64,000 nucleotides of DNA from Streptomyces sp. HD (GCF_028369295.1 NZ_JAQMYP010000047.1:18234-82233); one strand, 5' to 3'; counted from the stretch's first letter, positions 1 through 10,484 are shown. The notes: a model not told the origin generated them from the letters alone. A program made the numbers and translations.

Positions 1-1
1 C

Positions 2-439
2 CTGGCCGTCCTCACCGTGGGCTGCAACATCGAAGTGCTCTATCTCGTCTACGGACGGGAGCTCGCGGAAGTTCCCGCCGACTGGCTTTGGCTGAGCGCG
101 AGTTGGATCGGGCTCGTCGTCGGATGCTCCTGGGCCGGAGTGCTGGCAGCAGGGCTCTTCCGGTCGACCACGGCCGGGCTCGCGGCGGTGGTCGCCGTCC
201 CCATCCTCCTCGTACCCCTCGTGCAGAAGGCCGTGGAAGGGCCGTCGGTGCGTACCGCGGCCGGATTCCCGCTGCGGCTGCGCGAGCTGCTGCTGTCGCA
301 GTGGCCGTTCGGAGGCGAGCGCTATATCGCCGCAACCGCGCGCGTGATCGCCCAACCCGTGGGCGGTGCACTGGCGTTGTCGCTGGCCGCGCTGCTCGCC
401 GCCTATCTGCTCACCACGCTGCGCAGCAGGGTCCGATGA
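2..439 (+). CDS. C-terminal part of a multi-pass membrane protein, ABC-2 permease-like (5' end outside window)
   Basis: The open frame enters from the left edge and ends at TGA 437-439, so only about 145 C-terminal residues are seen. They contain hydrophobic segments typical of membrane helices (WIGLVVGCSWAGVLAAGLF, LAAVVAVPILLVPLV, and a last one ending LAALLAAYLLTTLRSRVR), joined by short charged loops. A final helix followed by an Arg-rich tail is common in ABC-2 type permeases. From memory, the gene left of whiH in S. coelicolor belongs to an ABC transporter, which fits. I cannot see an ATPase subunit or name a substrate. The membrane protein call is firm; the ABC permease call is inference. 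Confidence 0.6.
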   Translation: MAVLTVGCNIEVLYLVYGRELAEVPADWLWLSASWIGLVVGCSWAGVLAAGLFRSTTAGLAAVVAVPILLVPLVQKAVEGPSVRTAAGFPLRLRELLLSQWPFGGERYIAATARVIAQPVGGALALSLAALLAAYLLTTLRSRVR

Positions 440-503
440 TGACCGTCCGTGTTCTTCCCAGCCCCGTCCTGCACACAACTCCCCGGGGAAAGCCCATTTC
501 TTT

Positions 504-542
504 CCGATAAGGCGTCAATTGCGACGGGGTGAGCGATCACCC
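504..542 (+). promoter_or_regulatory. Candidate whiH promoter -10 (CCGATAA) and operator palindrome
   Basis: CCGATAA at 504-510 resembles the -10 element read by the sporulation sigma factor WhiG (GCCGATAA), on which whiH is known to depend in S. coelicolor. A clear TAAA -35 at the right spacing is not seen. At 527-542 there is a perfect 6-4-6 palindrome, GGGTGA-GCGA-TCACCC, which would lie just downstream of the start point. WhiH is a GntR-family protein reported to bind its own promoter, so this is a plausible autoregulatory operator. Confidence 0.4.
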
Positions 543-602
543 TTTCGTGTGCTTTTCACCAAAGACCTCAAGGGAGTTGGGGACGGCGCCGACAAAGGAT
601 CC

Positions 603-1490
603 GTGAGTACCCTTGCGCACACCATGATGACCGCCGCCCGCGCCGCCGACTCCGGTCTCGCCGGCCCGGGCGATCTCGACCGCTACCCCTACGCCGAGGC
701 CCCCGTCGCCGACCGCGTCGCATCCCCCGCCTGGGAGGGCGCGGATCCGGACCTGGGCCGTGTCGGCAGGCGCGCCGCGGGCAGCCGCGGACGCGGGCTG
801 CACGGCCAACTCGTCCAGCAACTCGGCCAGATGATCGTCTCCGGTGACCTGGGCGCCGACCGCCCGCTCGTGCCCGAGGAGATCGGCCAGCGTTTCGAGG
901 TCTCCCGCACCGTCGTCCGTGAGTCGCTCCGGGTCCTGGAGGCCAAGGGCCTGGTCAGTGCCCGGCCGAACGTCGGCACGCGCGTGCGCCCCGTCAGCGA
1001 CTGGAACCTCCTCGACCCGGACATCATCGAGTGGCGCGCCTTCGGGCCCCAGCGTGACGACCAGCGCCGTGAGCTGAGCGAGCTGCGCTGGACGATCGAG
1101 CCGCTCGCCGCCCGCCTCGCGGCCGGGCACGGGCGCGACGACGTCCAGCAGCGGCTCGCCGACATGGTCGAGATCATGAGCCACGCGATGGGGCAGGGTG
1201 ACGTCCTCACCTTCTCCCGCGCCGACGCCGAGTTCCACTCGTTGCTCATCCAGGTCGCGGGCAACCGCATGCTGGAGCACCTGTCGGGGATCGTCTCGGC
1301 CGCCCTCCAGGTCTCCGGTGGCCCGGTCACGGGCTGTGACCGGCCGAACGAGACGTCGCTGGCGCAGCACAGCAGGATCGTCGACGCCCTCGCCGCCGGT
1401 GACGGGGCGGCCGCCGAGGCGGCCATGCGTCAACTGCTCACCGTCCATCCCGAGGTGGAGCGCGTGGTGCCCGCGCCCCGTGAGCACTGA
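603..1490 (+). CDS. whiH: WhiH, GntR-family sporulation transcription factor
   Basis: The protein has 295 residues, the length I recall for S. coelicolor WhiH, and lies directly upstream of hrdB as whiH does there. After an N-terminal extension of about 65 residues comes a GntR winged helix-turn-helix (GLHGQLVQQLGQMIVSG, then EEIGQRFEVSRTVVRESLRV) and an all-helical FCD-type effector domain (LSELRWTIEPLAARLAAG; ADAEFHSLLIQVAGN). In S. coelicolor WhiH acts in aerial hyphae and is needed for correct sporulation septation; its ligand is unknown. The GTG start at 603 is chosen because AAAGGA precedes it by a few bases and the length fits; the frame is open further upstream. A strong terminator follows the stop codon. 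Confidence 0.88.
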   Translation: MSTLAHTMMTAARAADSGLAGPGDLDRYPYAEAPVADRVASPAWEGADPDLGRVGRRAAGSRGRGLHGQLVQQLGQMIVSGDLGADRPLVPEEIGQRFEVSRTVVRESLRVLEAKGLVSARPNVGTRVRPVSDWNLLDPDIIEWRAFGPQRDDQRRELSELRWTIEPLAARLAAGHGRDDVQQRLADMVEIMSHAMGQGDVLTFSRADAEFHSLLIQVAGNRMLEHLSGIVSAALQVSGGPVTGCDRPNETSLAQHSRIVDALAAGDGAAAEAAMRQLLTVHPEVERVVPAPREH

Positions 1491-1564
1491 CCGCACACCC
1501 GGGTCGCGCGGCTGAGGGCGCCTCCCCCCTCCTGGGGCGTCGCTCGGACAGCGCACCCTCTCCC

Positions 1565-1604
1565 GTCGGACCCGCAGGATCCACCGCGATCCTGCGGGTC
1601 CGAC
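1565..1604 (+). terminator. Intrinsic terminator after whiH
   Basis: A perfect 17-bp inverted repeat (1565-1581 paired with 1588-1604) with a 6-base loop lies 75 bp after the whiH stop. It has no T-run, as is usual for Streptomyces terminators, and separates whiH from the hrdB promoter. Confidence 0.8.
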
Positions 1605-1726
1605 GGTGCGACTAGGCTGCGGATTCGCCGTACAGTGCATGCTCGAAGTCATAGGCGAACGCTTATGTCCGTGTCTGCCTGTTTTTGATCGGTTACGGGA
1701 TGTGACTCGGGCCACGCAGATTGGGC

Positions 1727-1753
1727 GTAACGCTCGGGGGAACAGCGCGATGA
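1727..1753 (+). promoter_or_regulatory. Putative hrdB promoter of ECF (ShbA) type
   Basis: GTAACG (1727-1732) and CGATGA (1748-1753) are separated by 15 bp, about 165 bp upstream of the hrdB start. GTAAC...CGATGA is the shape of an ECF sigma promoter. The published hrdB promoter of S. griseus is read by the ECF sigma factor ShbA; equating this site with it is inference from memory of that motif. The rest of the 427-bp gap holds the whiH terminator and a leader of about 150 nt in which I see no further element. Confidence 0.55.
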
Positions 1754-1917
1754 CCTAAGAGGTGACAGCCGAGGAGGGAATACGGACGCCGTTCAAGGCG
1801 CTGTGTATCTTCCCGGCCCCCCGCCCGTACCGTCGGCCCATCCCCAGGTCGGTGGTCGGCTCCTGTCCGCCGTGGACGGGGCCGGAAGCCGTTTTCCAAC
1901 GTTCCGAGAGGTTGTTC

Positions 1918-3453
<1,536 letters not shown>

Positions 3454-3470
3454 TCGCTTTCGTACGACAC

Positions 3471-3507
3471 CGAAGGCCCGGTCTCCCGAGTGGGGATCGG
3501 GCCTTCG
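3471..3507 (+). terminator. Intrinsic terminator after hrdB
   Basis: CGAAGGCCCG (3471-3480) pairs with CGGGCCTTCG (3498-3507), and the stem extends inward with G-T and A-T pairs. It lies 18 bp after the hrdB stop. Confidence 0.8.
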
Positions 3508-3585
3508 CGCTGTGGTGCGGATGCGCGGCGCGGTGTGCTGACTCACCCTGGGTGTCCCACGATCACCCCAGAGTGAGGAGCGTGT

Positions 3586-4431
3586 ATGCGTCGTCTCTTT
3601 CCCCGGGCGCTCGCTCGCCCGCTGGCCCTTGCGGCCGCGGCGGTCGCCATACCGCTGGTATCCCCTGCTCCCGCGGCCGCCGACAGCGTCGTCGTCGGTG
3701 GGTTTCCGGTCGATGTGGCCGACAGCCCGTGGACCGTCGCGCTGTCCAGCCGTGACCGGTTCGGAGGTACGCGGTCCGGTCAGTTCTGCGTCGGTGTGGC
3801 AATCGGGCGATCCACCGTGCTCACCGCGGCCCACTGTCTGAGCGAGGAGGTCCTCGGGACCTCGCCGAACCAGCTGCGCGACTTCAGTGTCATCACGGGG
3901 CGTACGGATCTGTTGTCGACTCGGGGCCAGGAGGTCCGTGTCCGGAGCACCTGGGTGAATCCGGCCTACGACAATGTCACCAACGCGGGTGACTTCGCCG
4001 TGCTCACCCTCGCTCAGCCTCTCCCGGCGAGCTCGGTGATCAGGATGGCCGGCGCCGGTGATCCCGCCTATGTGCCGGGGACGGCGGCCTTCGTCTACGG
4101 ATGGGGGGACATCACGGGAGCGGGTGACTACGCGCGAGGGCTGCGGGCGGCGCGTGTGCATGTGCTGACCGACACGCTGTGCAGGAAGGCGTATCCGGGC
4201 GGCGTCGACGGCAGATTCCTGGCCGCCAGCATGGTCTGTGCCGGGGAGCCGCAGGGGGGCCGGGACGCCTGTCAGGGGGACAGCGGAGGGCCACTGGTGG
4301 CTCAGGGGAAGCTGATCGGGCTCGTGTCCTGGGGCACCGGCTGCGGTCGCGCGGGCAGTCCTGGCGTCTACACGCGGGTTTCCGAGATCGCACGGAGCCT
4401 CAGGTGGGCCGTGCGGGGCGCGAGCGGCTGA
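3586..4431 (+). CDS. Secreted trypsin-like serine protease (S1 family)
   Basis: The protein has 281 residues. An N-terminal signal peptide (RRLFPRALARPLALAAAAV, cleavage near APAAA) precedes an activation-type N-terminus VVGG and a chymotrypsin fold. The catalytic triad is visible: His in LTAAHCL, Asp in DFAVLTL, Ser in CQGDSGGPL. The primary specificity pocket residue six before the Ser is Asp (GRDACQGDSGG), as in trypsins that cut after Lys or Arg. Cysteine pairs typical of S1 enzymes are present. It is exported and presumably helps degrade extracellular protein. A good GAGTGAGGAG ribosome site precedes the ATG. The gene stands alone between two terminators. I recall a protease gene at the same place after hrdB in S. 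coelicolor. Confidence 0.92.
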   Translation: MRRLFPRALARPLALAAAAVAIPLVSPAPAAADSVVVGGFPVDVADSPWTVALSSRDRFGGTRSGQFCVGVAIGRSTVLTAAHCLSEEVLGTSPNQLRDFSVITGRTDLLSTRGQEVRVRSTWVNPAYDNVTNAGDFAVLTLAQPLPASSVIRMAGAGDPAYVPGTAAFVYGWGDITGAGDYARGLRAARVHVLTDTLCRKAYPGGVDGRFLAASMVCAGEPQGGRDACQGDSGGPLVAQGKLIGLVSWGTGCGRAGSPGVYTRVSEIARSLRWAVRGASG

Positions 4432-4462
4432 CGGCGCCTGAGGGCTCGCGCGGTATGAGCGC

Positions 4463-4497
4463 GGGCGGTCGCCCCTGCCTGTCAGGGGCGACCGCCC
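4463..4497 (+). terminator. Bidirectional terminator between the protease and the small zinc-ribbon gene
   Basis: A perfect 15-bp stem (4463-4477 with 4483-4497) and a 5-base loop lie between two convergent genes, so it can serve both. Confidence 0.8.
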
Positions 4498-4542
4498 GTC
4501 AACCGGCCTGTGCCGGAGCTGGCTCGTCGTGGATGCGAGGTG

Positions 4543-4773
4543 TCAGCGCTCTTCTTCGGACGCCGATGCGGGAACGGACGTCAGCCGCTCCGTCTCGTCC
4601 TGTATCTCAGCGGCGATCTTCTTGAGTTCCGGCTCGAACTTGCGACCGTGGTGGGCGCAGAAGAGCAGTTCTCCGCCGCTGAGCAGGACGACGCGCACGT
4701 ACGCCTGGGCGCCGCAACGGTCGCAGCGGTCAGCGGCCGTCAGCGGGCTCGCGGGGGTCAGAACAGTAGTCAC
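4543..4773 (-). CDS. Small DUF7455-type zinc-ribbon-like protein
   Basis: This 76-residue protein has the pattern DRCDRCGAQAYVRVVL...LLFCAHHGRKFEPEL. The two cysteines of CDRCG and the later CAHH could bind one zinc ion. The C-terminal part is acidic and helical (KKIAAEIQDETERL). Proteins of this form are common in actinobacteria and have no known function. The start is GTG at 4773 with GAAGAGG upstream. It runs convergently with the protease and divergently from parE, 444 bp away. Coding status is well supported; the family name is from memory and its function is unknown. Confidence 0.8.
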   Translation of the reverse strand: MTTVLTPASPLTAADRCDRCGAQAYVRVVLLSGGELLFCAHHGRKFEPELKKIAAEIQDETERLTSVPASASEEER

Positions 4774-5217
4774 GTCGCCTCTTCTCTAGCTCGACGAGCT
4801 GTCGTACCAGGGTCAACATCCAACCAGCCTCAAAACGTTCCCGCTCGCGGCTTCTCCCAGAGAGAAATTTTCCGGGGCGGCTGGCTGCTGCCGGTTTGGC
4901 GGCGAATGTGCCGTATTGCGTCTCTGTCGTGCTTACGGTTTCGCGCTGTCGGTCAAGGTCAGGTCCCTCCGGCTGGGTTGCCGGTTTGTTCATGAGGACG
5001 TGCCCGGAGCCTAAATGGTTCATGCCTGGAAGGGAACGTGATATGTACTTCACCCCATCGAGGGATCGAACAAGCATGCGACCCTGGACTAGTCTGTGTT
5101 TCGCACGAGGGTGGCGTTACAACGGCTCTACCAGGCCTCGGTACCCTCTTGACGGCGACCGAAGCCGCGCCCTTACCCACCAGGGCGTTACCTGAAATTC
5201 AGCGAGGAGCGAACCGC
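4774..5217. other. 444-bp intergenic region upstream of parE; no confident element
   Basis: It lies between the divergent small gene and parE and must hold both promoters. TAGTCT at 5090-5095 could be a -10 hexamer, but no good -35 precedes it at 16-18 bp. I see no strong hairpin, repeat or additional reading frame. Confidence 0.4.
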
Positions 5218-7341
5218 GTGACCGCCGAGACGTCCGTGCCGTCCACAGCGCTGCTGGCAGGAGCAGACCGGGACGGTTCCAACTACACCGCGCGGCACCT
5301 GCTCGTCCTTGAGGGCCTTGAGGCGGTGCGCAAGCGCCCGGGCATGTACATCGGCTCGACCGACAGTCGCGGCCTGATGCACTGCCTGTGGGAGATCATC
5401 GACAACTCCGTCGACGAGGCCCTCGGCGGCTACTGCGACCACATCGAGGTGATCCTCCAGGACGACGGGTCCGTGGAGGTCCGGGACAACGGCCGGGGCA
5501 TCCCGGTCGACGTCGAGCCCAAGACCGGTATGTCCGGCGTCGAGGTCGTCATGACCAAGCTGCACGCCGGTGGCAAGTTCGGCGGTGGCTCTTACGCCGC
5601 CTCCGGCGGTCTGCACGGCGTGGGCGCCTCCGTGGTGAACGCCCTGTCCGCGCGGCTGGACGTCGAGGTGGACCGGGCCGGTCACACCCACGCCATCAGC
5701 TTCCGGCGCGGTGTTCCCGGAGCCTTCGCCGCCGACGGCCCGAACTCCAAGTTCGACGCCAAGAGCGGCCTACGCAAGGCCAAGAAGATCCCCAAGACCC
5801 GCACCGGCACACGCGTGCGCTACTGGGCCGACCGCCAGATCTTCCTCAAGGACGCCAAGCTCTCCCTGGAGACGCTGCACCAGCGCGCCCGCCAGACCGC
5901 GTTCCTGGTGCCCGGGCTGACCATCGTCGTCCGCGACGAGCTCGGCCTCGGCGACGGCGGCAGCAAGGGTGAGGAGTCGTTCCGCTTCGACGGCGGCATC
6001 AGCGAGTTCTGCGAGTACCTCGCCACCGACAAGCCCGTCTGCGACGTCCTCCGCCTCACCGGCCAGGGCACCTTCAGGGAGACCGTCCCGGTCCTGGACG
6101 AGCACGGCCAGATGACCCCCACCCAGGTCACCCGTGAGCTCGGCGTCGATGTCGCCCTGCGCTGGGGCACCGGCTACGACACGACCCTCAAGTCGTTCGT
6201 GAACATCATCGCCACCCCCAAGGGAGGCACCCACGTCGCCGGCTTCGAGACGGCCGTGACCAGCACCATGAACGAGGTGCTGCGTGCCAAGAAGATGCTC
6301 CGCGTGGCCGAGAACGACATCGTCAAGGACGACGCCCTGGAGGGCCTCACCGCGGTCGTCACCGTGCGCCTCGCCGAGCCGCAGTTCGAGGGCCAGACGA
6401 AGGAGGTCCTCGGCACCTCGGCGGCCCGGCGCATCGTGAACACCGTGATCGCCAAGGAGCTCAAGGCGTTCCTGACGTCCACCAAGCGTGACGCCGCCGC
6501 ACAGGCGCGCGTGGTCCTCGAAAAGGCCGTCGCCGCCGCCCGTACGCGTATCGCGGCCCGTCAGCACAAGGACGCGCAGCGCCGGAAGACGGCCCTTGAG
6601 TCCTCGTCGCTGCCCGCCAAGCTCGCCGACTGCCGCAGTGACGACGTCGACCGCAGCGAGCTGTTCATCGTCGAGGGAGACTCCGCGCTAGGCACCGCCA
6701 AGCTCGCCCGGAACTCCGAGTTCCAGGCGCTGCTGCCGATCCGCGGCAAGATCCTCAACGTCCAGAAGTCGTCCGTGACCGACATGCTCAAGAACGCCGA
6801 GTGCGGCGCGATCATCCAGGTCATAGGGGCGGGCTCGGGTCGGACCTTCGACATCGACGCCGCTCGCTACGGCAAGATCATCATGATGACCGACGCCGAT
6901 GTCGACGGTTCTCACATCCGCACGCTGCTGCTGACGCTGTTCCAGCGCTACATGCGGCCGATGATCGAGGCGGGCCGGGTGTTCGCCGCGGTGCCCCCGC
7001 TGCACCGGATCGAGCTCATCCAGCCCAAGAAGGGGCAGGACAAGTACGTGTACACGTACTCGGATCGCGAACTGCGCGACAAGCTCATGGAGTTCGAGAC
7101 CAAGGGGATCCGGTACAAGGACTCCATCCAGCGCTACAAGGGTCTCGGTGAGATGGACGCCGACCAGCTGGCCGAGACGACGATGGACCCGCGTCATCGC
7201 ACCCTGCGCCGGATCAGCCTCACCGACCTGGAGGCCGCAGAGCGGGTCTTCGATCTGCTGATGGGGAACGACGTGGCGCCGCGCAAGGAGTTCATCTCCA
7301 GCTCTGCGGCGACGCTGGACCGGTCGCGTATCGACGCGTAG
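5218..7341 (+). CDS. parE: ParE, DNA topoisomerase IV subunit B
   Basis: This 707-residue type IIA topoisomerase ATPase subunit decatenates sister chromosomes together with ParC, which is encoded at 18717-21173. Its domains are a GHKL ATPase (RKRPGMYIGST, EIIDNSVDEALGG, DNGRGIPVDV, GLHGVGASVVNALS), a transducer domain, and a TOPRIM domain with VEGDSALG near residue 485 and the metal-binding DADVDGSH near residue 559, ending in the GyrB C-terminal part (QRYKGLGEMDADQL). Separation from recF/gyrA and the presence of parC nearby favour topoisomerase IV over gyrase. The GTG start at 5218 has GAGGAG nine bases upstream. An upstream extension of the frame is not supported. Confidence 0.93.
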   Translation: MTAETSVPSTALLAGADRDGSNYTARHLLVLEGLEAVRKRPGMYIGSTDSRGLMHCLWEIIDNSVDEALGGYCDHIEVILQDDGSVEVRDNGRGIPVDVEPKTGMSGVEVVMTKLHAGGKFGGGSYAASGGLHGVGASVVNALSARLDVEVDRAGHTHAISFRRGVPGAFAADGPNSKFDAKSGLRKAKKIPKTRTGTRVRYWADRQIFLKDAKLSLETLHQRARQTAFLVPGLTIVVRDELGLGDGGSKGEESFRFDGGISEFCEYLATDKPVCDVLRLTGQGTFRETVPVLDEHGQMTPTQVTRELGVDVALRWGTGYDTTLKSFVNIIATPKGGTHVAGFETAVTSTMNEVLRAKKMLRVAENDIVKDDALEGLTAVVTVRLAEPQFEGQTKEVLGTSAARRIVNTVIAKELKAFLTSTKRDAAAQARVVLEKAVAAARTRIAARQHKDAQRRKTALESSSLPAKLADCRSDDVDRSELFIVEGDSALGTAKLARNSEFQALLPIRGKILNVQKSSVTDMLKNAECGAIIQVIGAGSGRTFDIDAARYGKIIMMTDADVDGSHIRTLLLTLFQRYMRPMIEAGRVFAAVPPLHRIELIQPKKGQDKYVYTYSDRELRDKLMEFETKGIRYKDSIQRYKGLGEMDADQLAETTMDPRHRTLRRISLTDLEAAERVFDLLMGNDVAPRKEFISSSAATLDRSRIDA

Positions 7342-7613
7342 CCGCTGCGCTGGGTCTTGGCCGTGTTGTTCGGCCTCGGCTTCGCCTTCGGCCGTGGATC
7401 TGGGTTCCACCCGCACCGCCTGTGCGGCTTTCGTCGTCGGGTGCGGGTGGCCCCCGTGGCGTGGTCTCGCCGTTGGCGGCTTGCGGTTGGGGTGCGGTAT
7501 CGGTGGCTTGCTGCTGGTGCGAGATATGCGGCCTCGGCCGGTGAATCACCTGATGGGGTGAAGCGCGCGGAGAAGCCGGGTCGGCGATCTTTCCGCTCTG
7601 TCCATGCTTGGGC

Positions 7614-8039
7614 ATGTACTCAAGCGACGATCCCTGGTACGACGCCCTCGCCTCCGGGTGGGGGGAGTCGGACGGTACGGACGTCCCCGAGGCCGCGTCG
7701 CCGGTCGTGGGGGACGTGTACCTGGAGGTGCAGCGCAGTGCCGCCTTCCGGGAAGTGCGCAGCCGCTACCGGAGGTTCGTGGTGCCGGCGGTTGCCGTCT
7801 TCCTCTCCTGGTACGTGGCGTATGTCGTGACCGCCACGACCGCGCCGGCGCTGATGGCCCGGCCCGTGGTCGGCGCCGTGAACGTCGCCATGGTCGCGGG
7901 GCTCGGGCAGTTCCTCACCACCTTCCTGCTCACCTGGGCCTACGCCCGTCACGCGCGGCTGCGCCGGGATCGCGCGGCGCTCGAACTGCGCTGGGAGACC
8001 CAGGAGCTGACCCGTGCCACACGGGGTGGTGCCTCGTGA
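7614..8039 (+). CDS. DUF485 membrane protein, partner of the downstream symporter
   Basis: This protein of about 141 residues has two predicted membrane helices (FVVPAVAVFLSWYVAYVV and VNVAMVAGLGQFLTTFLLTWAY) and a charged C-terminus (HARLRRDRAALELRWETQEL), the layout of DUF485. Such proteins are almost always encoded just before ActP-like acetate or carboxylate symporters and may be accessory subunits. Here the TGA overlaps the GTG start of the symporter (GTGA, 8036-8039), which implies translational coupling. Neither start has a good ribosome site; ATG 7614 is used, and TTG 7608 in the same frame is an alternative. Confidence 0.82.
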   Translation: MYSSDDPWYDALASGWGESDGTDVPEAASPVVGDVYLEVQRSAAFREVRSRYRRFVVPAVAVFLSWYVAYVVTATTAPALMARPVVGAVNVAMVAGLGQFLTTFLLTWAYARHARLRRDRAALELRWETQELTRATRGGAS

Positions 8040-9628
8040 CGGTCGATCACCAGCTTCTGGCGCTGCTCCTGTTCAGCGTGTTCGTCGCGATCACGCTGGC
8101 GATCACGACGTGGGTGAGTCGCAAGCGGCGTGGTTCGGCGGAGGAGTTCTACGCGGGCGGCCGGCTCTTCTCGCCCATGGAGAATGGTTTTGCCATCGCC
8201 GGTGACTACATGTCGGCAGCCTCCTTCCTCGGCATTTCCGGGCTCATCGCCCTCTTCGGCTACGACGGGATGCTGTACTCGGTGGGCTTCCTCGTGGCCT
8301 GGCTGGTGGTGCTGTTCCTGGTCGCCGAACTGGTCCGCAACTGCGGGCGGTTCACGCTCGCCGACGTGGTCGCCGCGCGCATGAGGGAACGCCCCGTACG
8401 GATCGCCACGGGAACTTCCTCGGTCACCGTGTCCGTTCTGTATCTGGTGGCGCAGATGGTGGGTGCCGGCAGCCTGGTCGCGCTGCTGCTCGGGGGCAGG
8501 GGAGAGGCGGTGCAGGCCTGGACGGTCATCGGCGTCGGCGCACTCATGGTGATCTATGTCTCGTTGGGAGGGATGCGGGCGACCACCTGGATCCAGATCG
8601 TCAAATCGGTCCTGCTGCTCTGCGGCACCATCGCGTTGACCGTGCTCGTTCTCATGCGTTTCCACGGCGACTTCGACCGGCTGCTGCTCACGGCGGCCGA
8701 GCGCAGTGGTCACGGTGACGCGTTCCTGGCACCCGGGCTGAGGTACGGCGGGGACTGGACGGCCCGGCTCGACTTCATCAGCCTTGGCCTGGCGCTGGTA
8801 CTGGGCACCGCCGGACTGCCGCACATCCTGTCTCGCTTCTTCACCGTGCCCACCGCCCGCGCGGCACGGCGCTCCGTGATCTGGGCGATCGGCCTCATCG
8901 GCGGCTTCTATCTGATGACCATCGTCCTGGGCTTCGGCGCGGCCGCGATCGTCGGGCCCGAGGCCGTACGTGGGTCGAACGCGGCGGGGAACACGGCGGT
9001 CCCGCTGCTCGCCCTCGACCTGGGCGGCGGCGCGGCTTCCACCGGAGGAACGGTTCTCTTCGCCCTCGTCGCCGCCATCGCCTTCGCCACCATCCTCGCA
9101 GTGGTCGCCGGAATCACCCTCTCCTCCTCGGCCTCCGTGGCCCACGACCTGTACGCCTCGCTACGGCGCCGGCACGCCGAGCCGCGCAGCGAAGTGGCCG
9201 TGGCCCGAGTCGCCGCGGTCGGTATCGGCGTGGTCGCGATCGCCCTCGGACTGCTGGCCCGCGACCTCAACGTGGCCTTCCTGGTGGGCCTTGCCTTCGC
9301 CGTCGCCGCGTCCGCCAATCTGCCGGTGCTGCTCTACTCGCTGTTCTGGCGGGACTTCACCACGCGCGGCGCCGTATGGGCCGTGTACGGCGGCCTGATC
9401 CCGGCCGTGGCGCTCGTGGTGCTGTCTCCGGTGGTTTCGGGCAGCCCCGAATCGCTGATGCCCGGCGTCGACTTCCAGTACTTCCCGTTGCAGAACCCGG
9501 GCCTCGTCTCGATCCCGCTGGGCTTCGTCGCGGGCTGGCTCGGCACGCTCACCTCGGCCGAGGCCCCCGACGAGGCCAAGCACGCGGAGACCGAGGTGCG
9601 GTCGCTGACGGGGGCGGGCGCCGTTTAG
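8036..9628 (+). CDS. Sodium:solute symporter (SSS family, ActP-like)
   Basis: A 530-residue protein with about 13 hydrophobic segments. SSS features include SAEEFYAGGRLFSPMENGFAI near the N-terminus, GDYMSAASFLGISGLI, a GLPHILSRFFTVP loop and SSSASVAHDLYA late in the protein. It couples uptake of a carboxylate such as acetate to sodium or another cation. The substrate cannot be read from sequence, but a DUF485 partner is typical of the acetate/pyruvate branch. Translation starts with GTG overlapping the DUF485 stop. It runs convergently into a CitA/DcuS-type sensor pair, which might respond to the same class of compound. Confidence 0.85.
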   Translation: MTVDHQLLALLLFSVFVAITLAITTWVSRKRRGSAEEFYAGGRLFSPMENGFAIAGDYMSAASFLGISGLIALFGYDGMLYSVGFLVAWLVVLFLVAELVRNCGRFTLADVVAARMRERPVRIATGTSSVTVSVLYLVAQMVGAGSLVALLLGGRGEAVQAWTVIGVGALMVIYVSLGGMRATTWIQIVKSVLLLCGTIALTVLVLMRFHGDFDRLLLTAAERSGHGDAFLAPGLRYGGDWTARLDFISLGLALVLGTAGLPHILSRFFTVPTARAARRSVIWAIGLIGGFYLMTIVLGFGAAAIVGPEAVRGSNAAGNTAVPLLALDLGGGAASTGGTVLFALVAAIAFATILAVVAGITLSSSASVAHDLYASLRRRHAEPRSEVAVARVAAVGIGVVAIALGLLARDLNVAFLVGLAFAVAASANLPVLLYSLFWRDFTTRGAVWAVYGGLIPAVALVVLSPVVSGSPESLMPGVDFQYFPLQNPGLVSIPLGFVAGWLGTLTSAEAPDEAKHAETEVRSLTGAGAV

Positions 9629-9803
9629 CGCGACGGCGCGCCTTCATGGTCGTACGACTTCCCCGGCGGCGGTGGCTGGAGCCGCCCCCCCGCCACAGCC
9701 GGGCTGCCGGTGCACATCGCCGAGCCGTCGGCTGACGATTGGAGGGCCGGCATCCGTATGAACCAGTGGCACGGTTCCTTCCCCCGCCCCCACGGGCCGT
9801 GCC

Positions 9804-10484
9804 TCAGGCGCGGGTCGCCCACACATAACGGTGTTCCGGGCGACCCGCGTCGCCGTACTTGAGGGTGAGGCGGGCCCGTCCCGTGCGTTCCAGGAGCTTG
9901 AGATAGCGCTGGGCGGTCTGGCGGCTCACCCCGGTCCGGTCGGCGATCTCCTGGGCCGACAGGGGGCCTTCGGCGTGCATCAGGGACTGCCGTACGAGCT
10001 CCGCGGTGGTGGGGGAGTGGCCTTTGGGCAGGTCCGGCTCCGAGGCGGCGGAGAGCGCGCCGAAGATGCGGTCCACCTCGGCCTGTTCCGCCTCGCCGCC
10101 ACCGTCGAGGGTTTGCCGCAGCTGGGCGTACGCCTCCAGCTTGGCGCGCAGGCCCGCGAAGGCGAACGGCTTGACCAGGTACTGGAGTGCGCCGTACCGC
10201 ATCGCCGCCTGCACCGTCGACACGTCCCGGGCCGCCGTCACCATGATCACGTCCGTCTGGTGGCCGCGCCGCCGCATCTCCTGGACGACCGACAGACCCG
10301 TCCCGTCGGGCAGATAGTGATCCATGAGGACCAGATCCAGCCGGGGCAGCCCCTCCACCTGGCGCAGTGCCTCGGCCGCGCTGTGCGCCTCACCGGCCAC
10401 ATGGAAGCCCTGCACCTTCTCGACGTAGGCGGCGTTGACCCGCGCGACGCGCGTGTCGTCGTCCACGACCAGGACCTCGATCAT
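9804..10484 (-). CDS. Response regulator of the CitB/DcuR type
   Basis: A 226-residue protein. The receiver domain shows the acidic pair in VVDDD, the phosphoacceptor Asp55 in LVLMDHYLPDG and the conserved Lys in YLVKPFAF. The C-terminal half has a helix-turn-helix (LSAQEIADRTGVSRQTAQRYLKLLERTG) and a tail GRPEHRYVWA, as in the CitB family, which controls uptake and use of di- and tricarboxylates. The ATG start at 10484 overlaps the kinase stop (ATGA, 10481-10484) and is preceded by GAGGAG. Target genes are unknown; the convergent symporter is one candidate by proximity only. Confidence 0.9.
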   Translation of the reverse strand: MIEVLVVDDDTRVARVNAAYVEKVQGFHVAGEAHSAAEALRQVEGLPRLDLVLMDHYLPDGTGLSVVQEMRRRGHQTDVIMVTAARDVSTVQAAMRYGALQYLVKPFAFAGLRAKLEAYAQLRQTLDGGGEAEQAEVDRIFGALSAASEPDLPKGHSPTTAELVRQSLMHAEGPLSAQEIADRTGVSRQTAQRYLKLLERTGRARLTLKYGDAGRPEHRYVWATRA

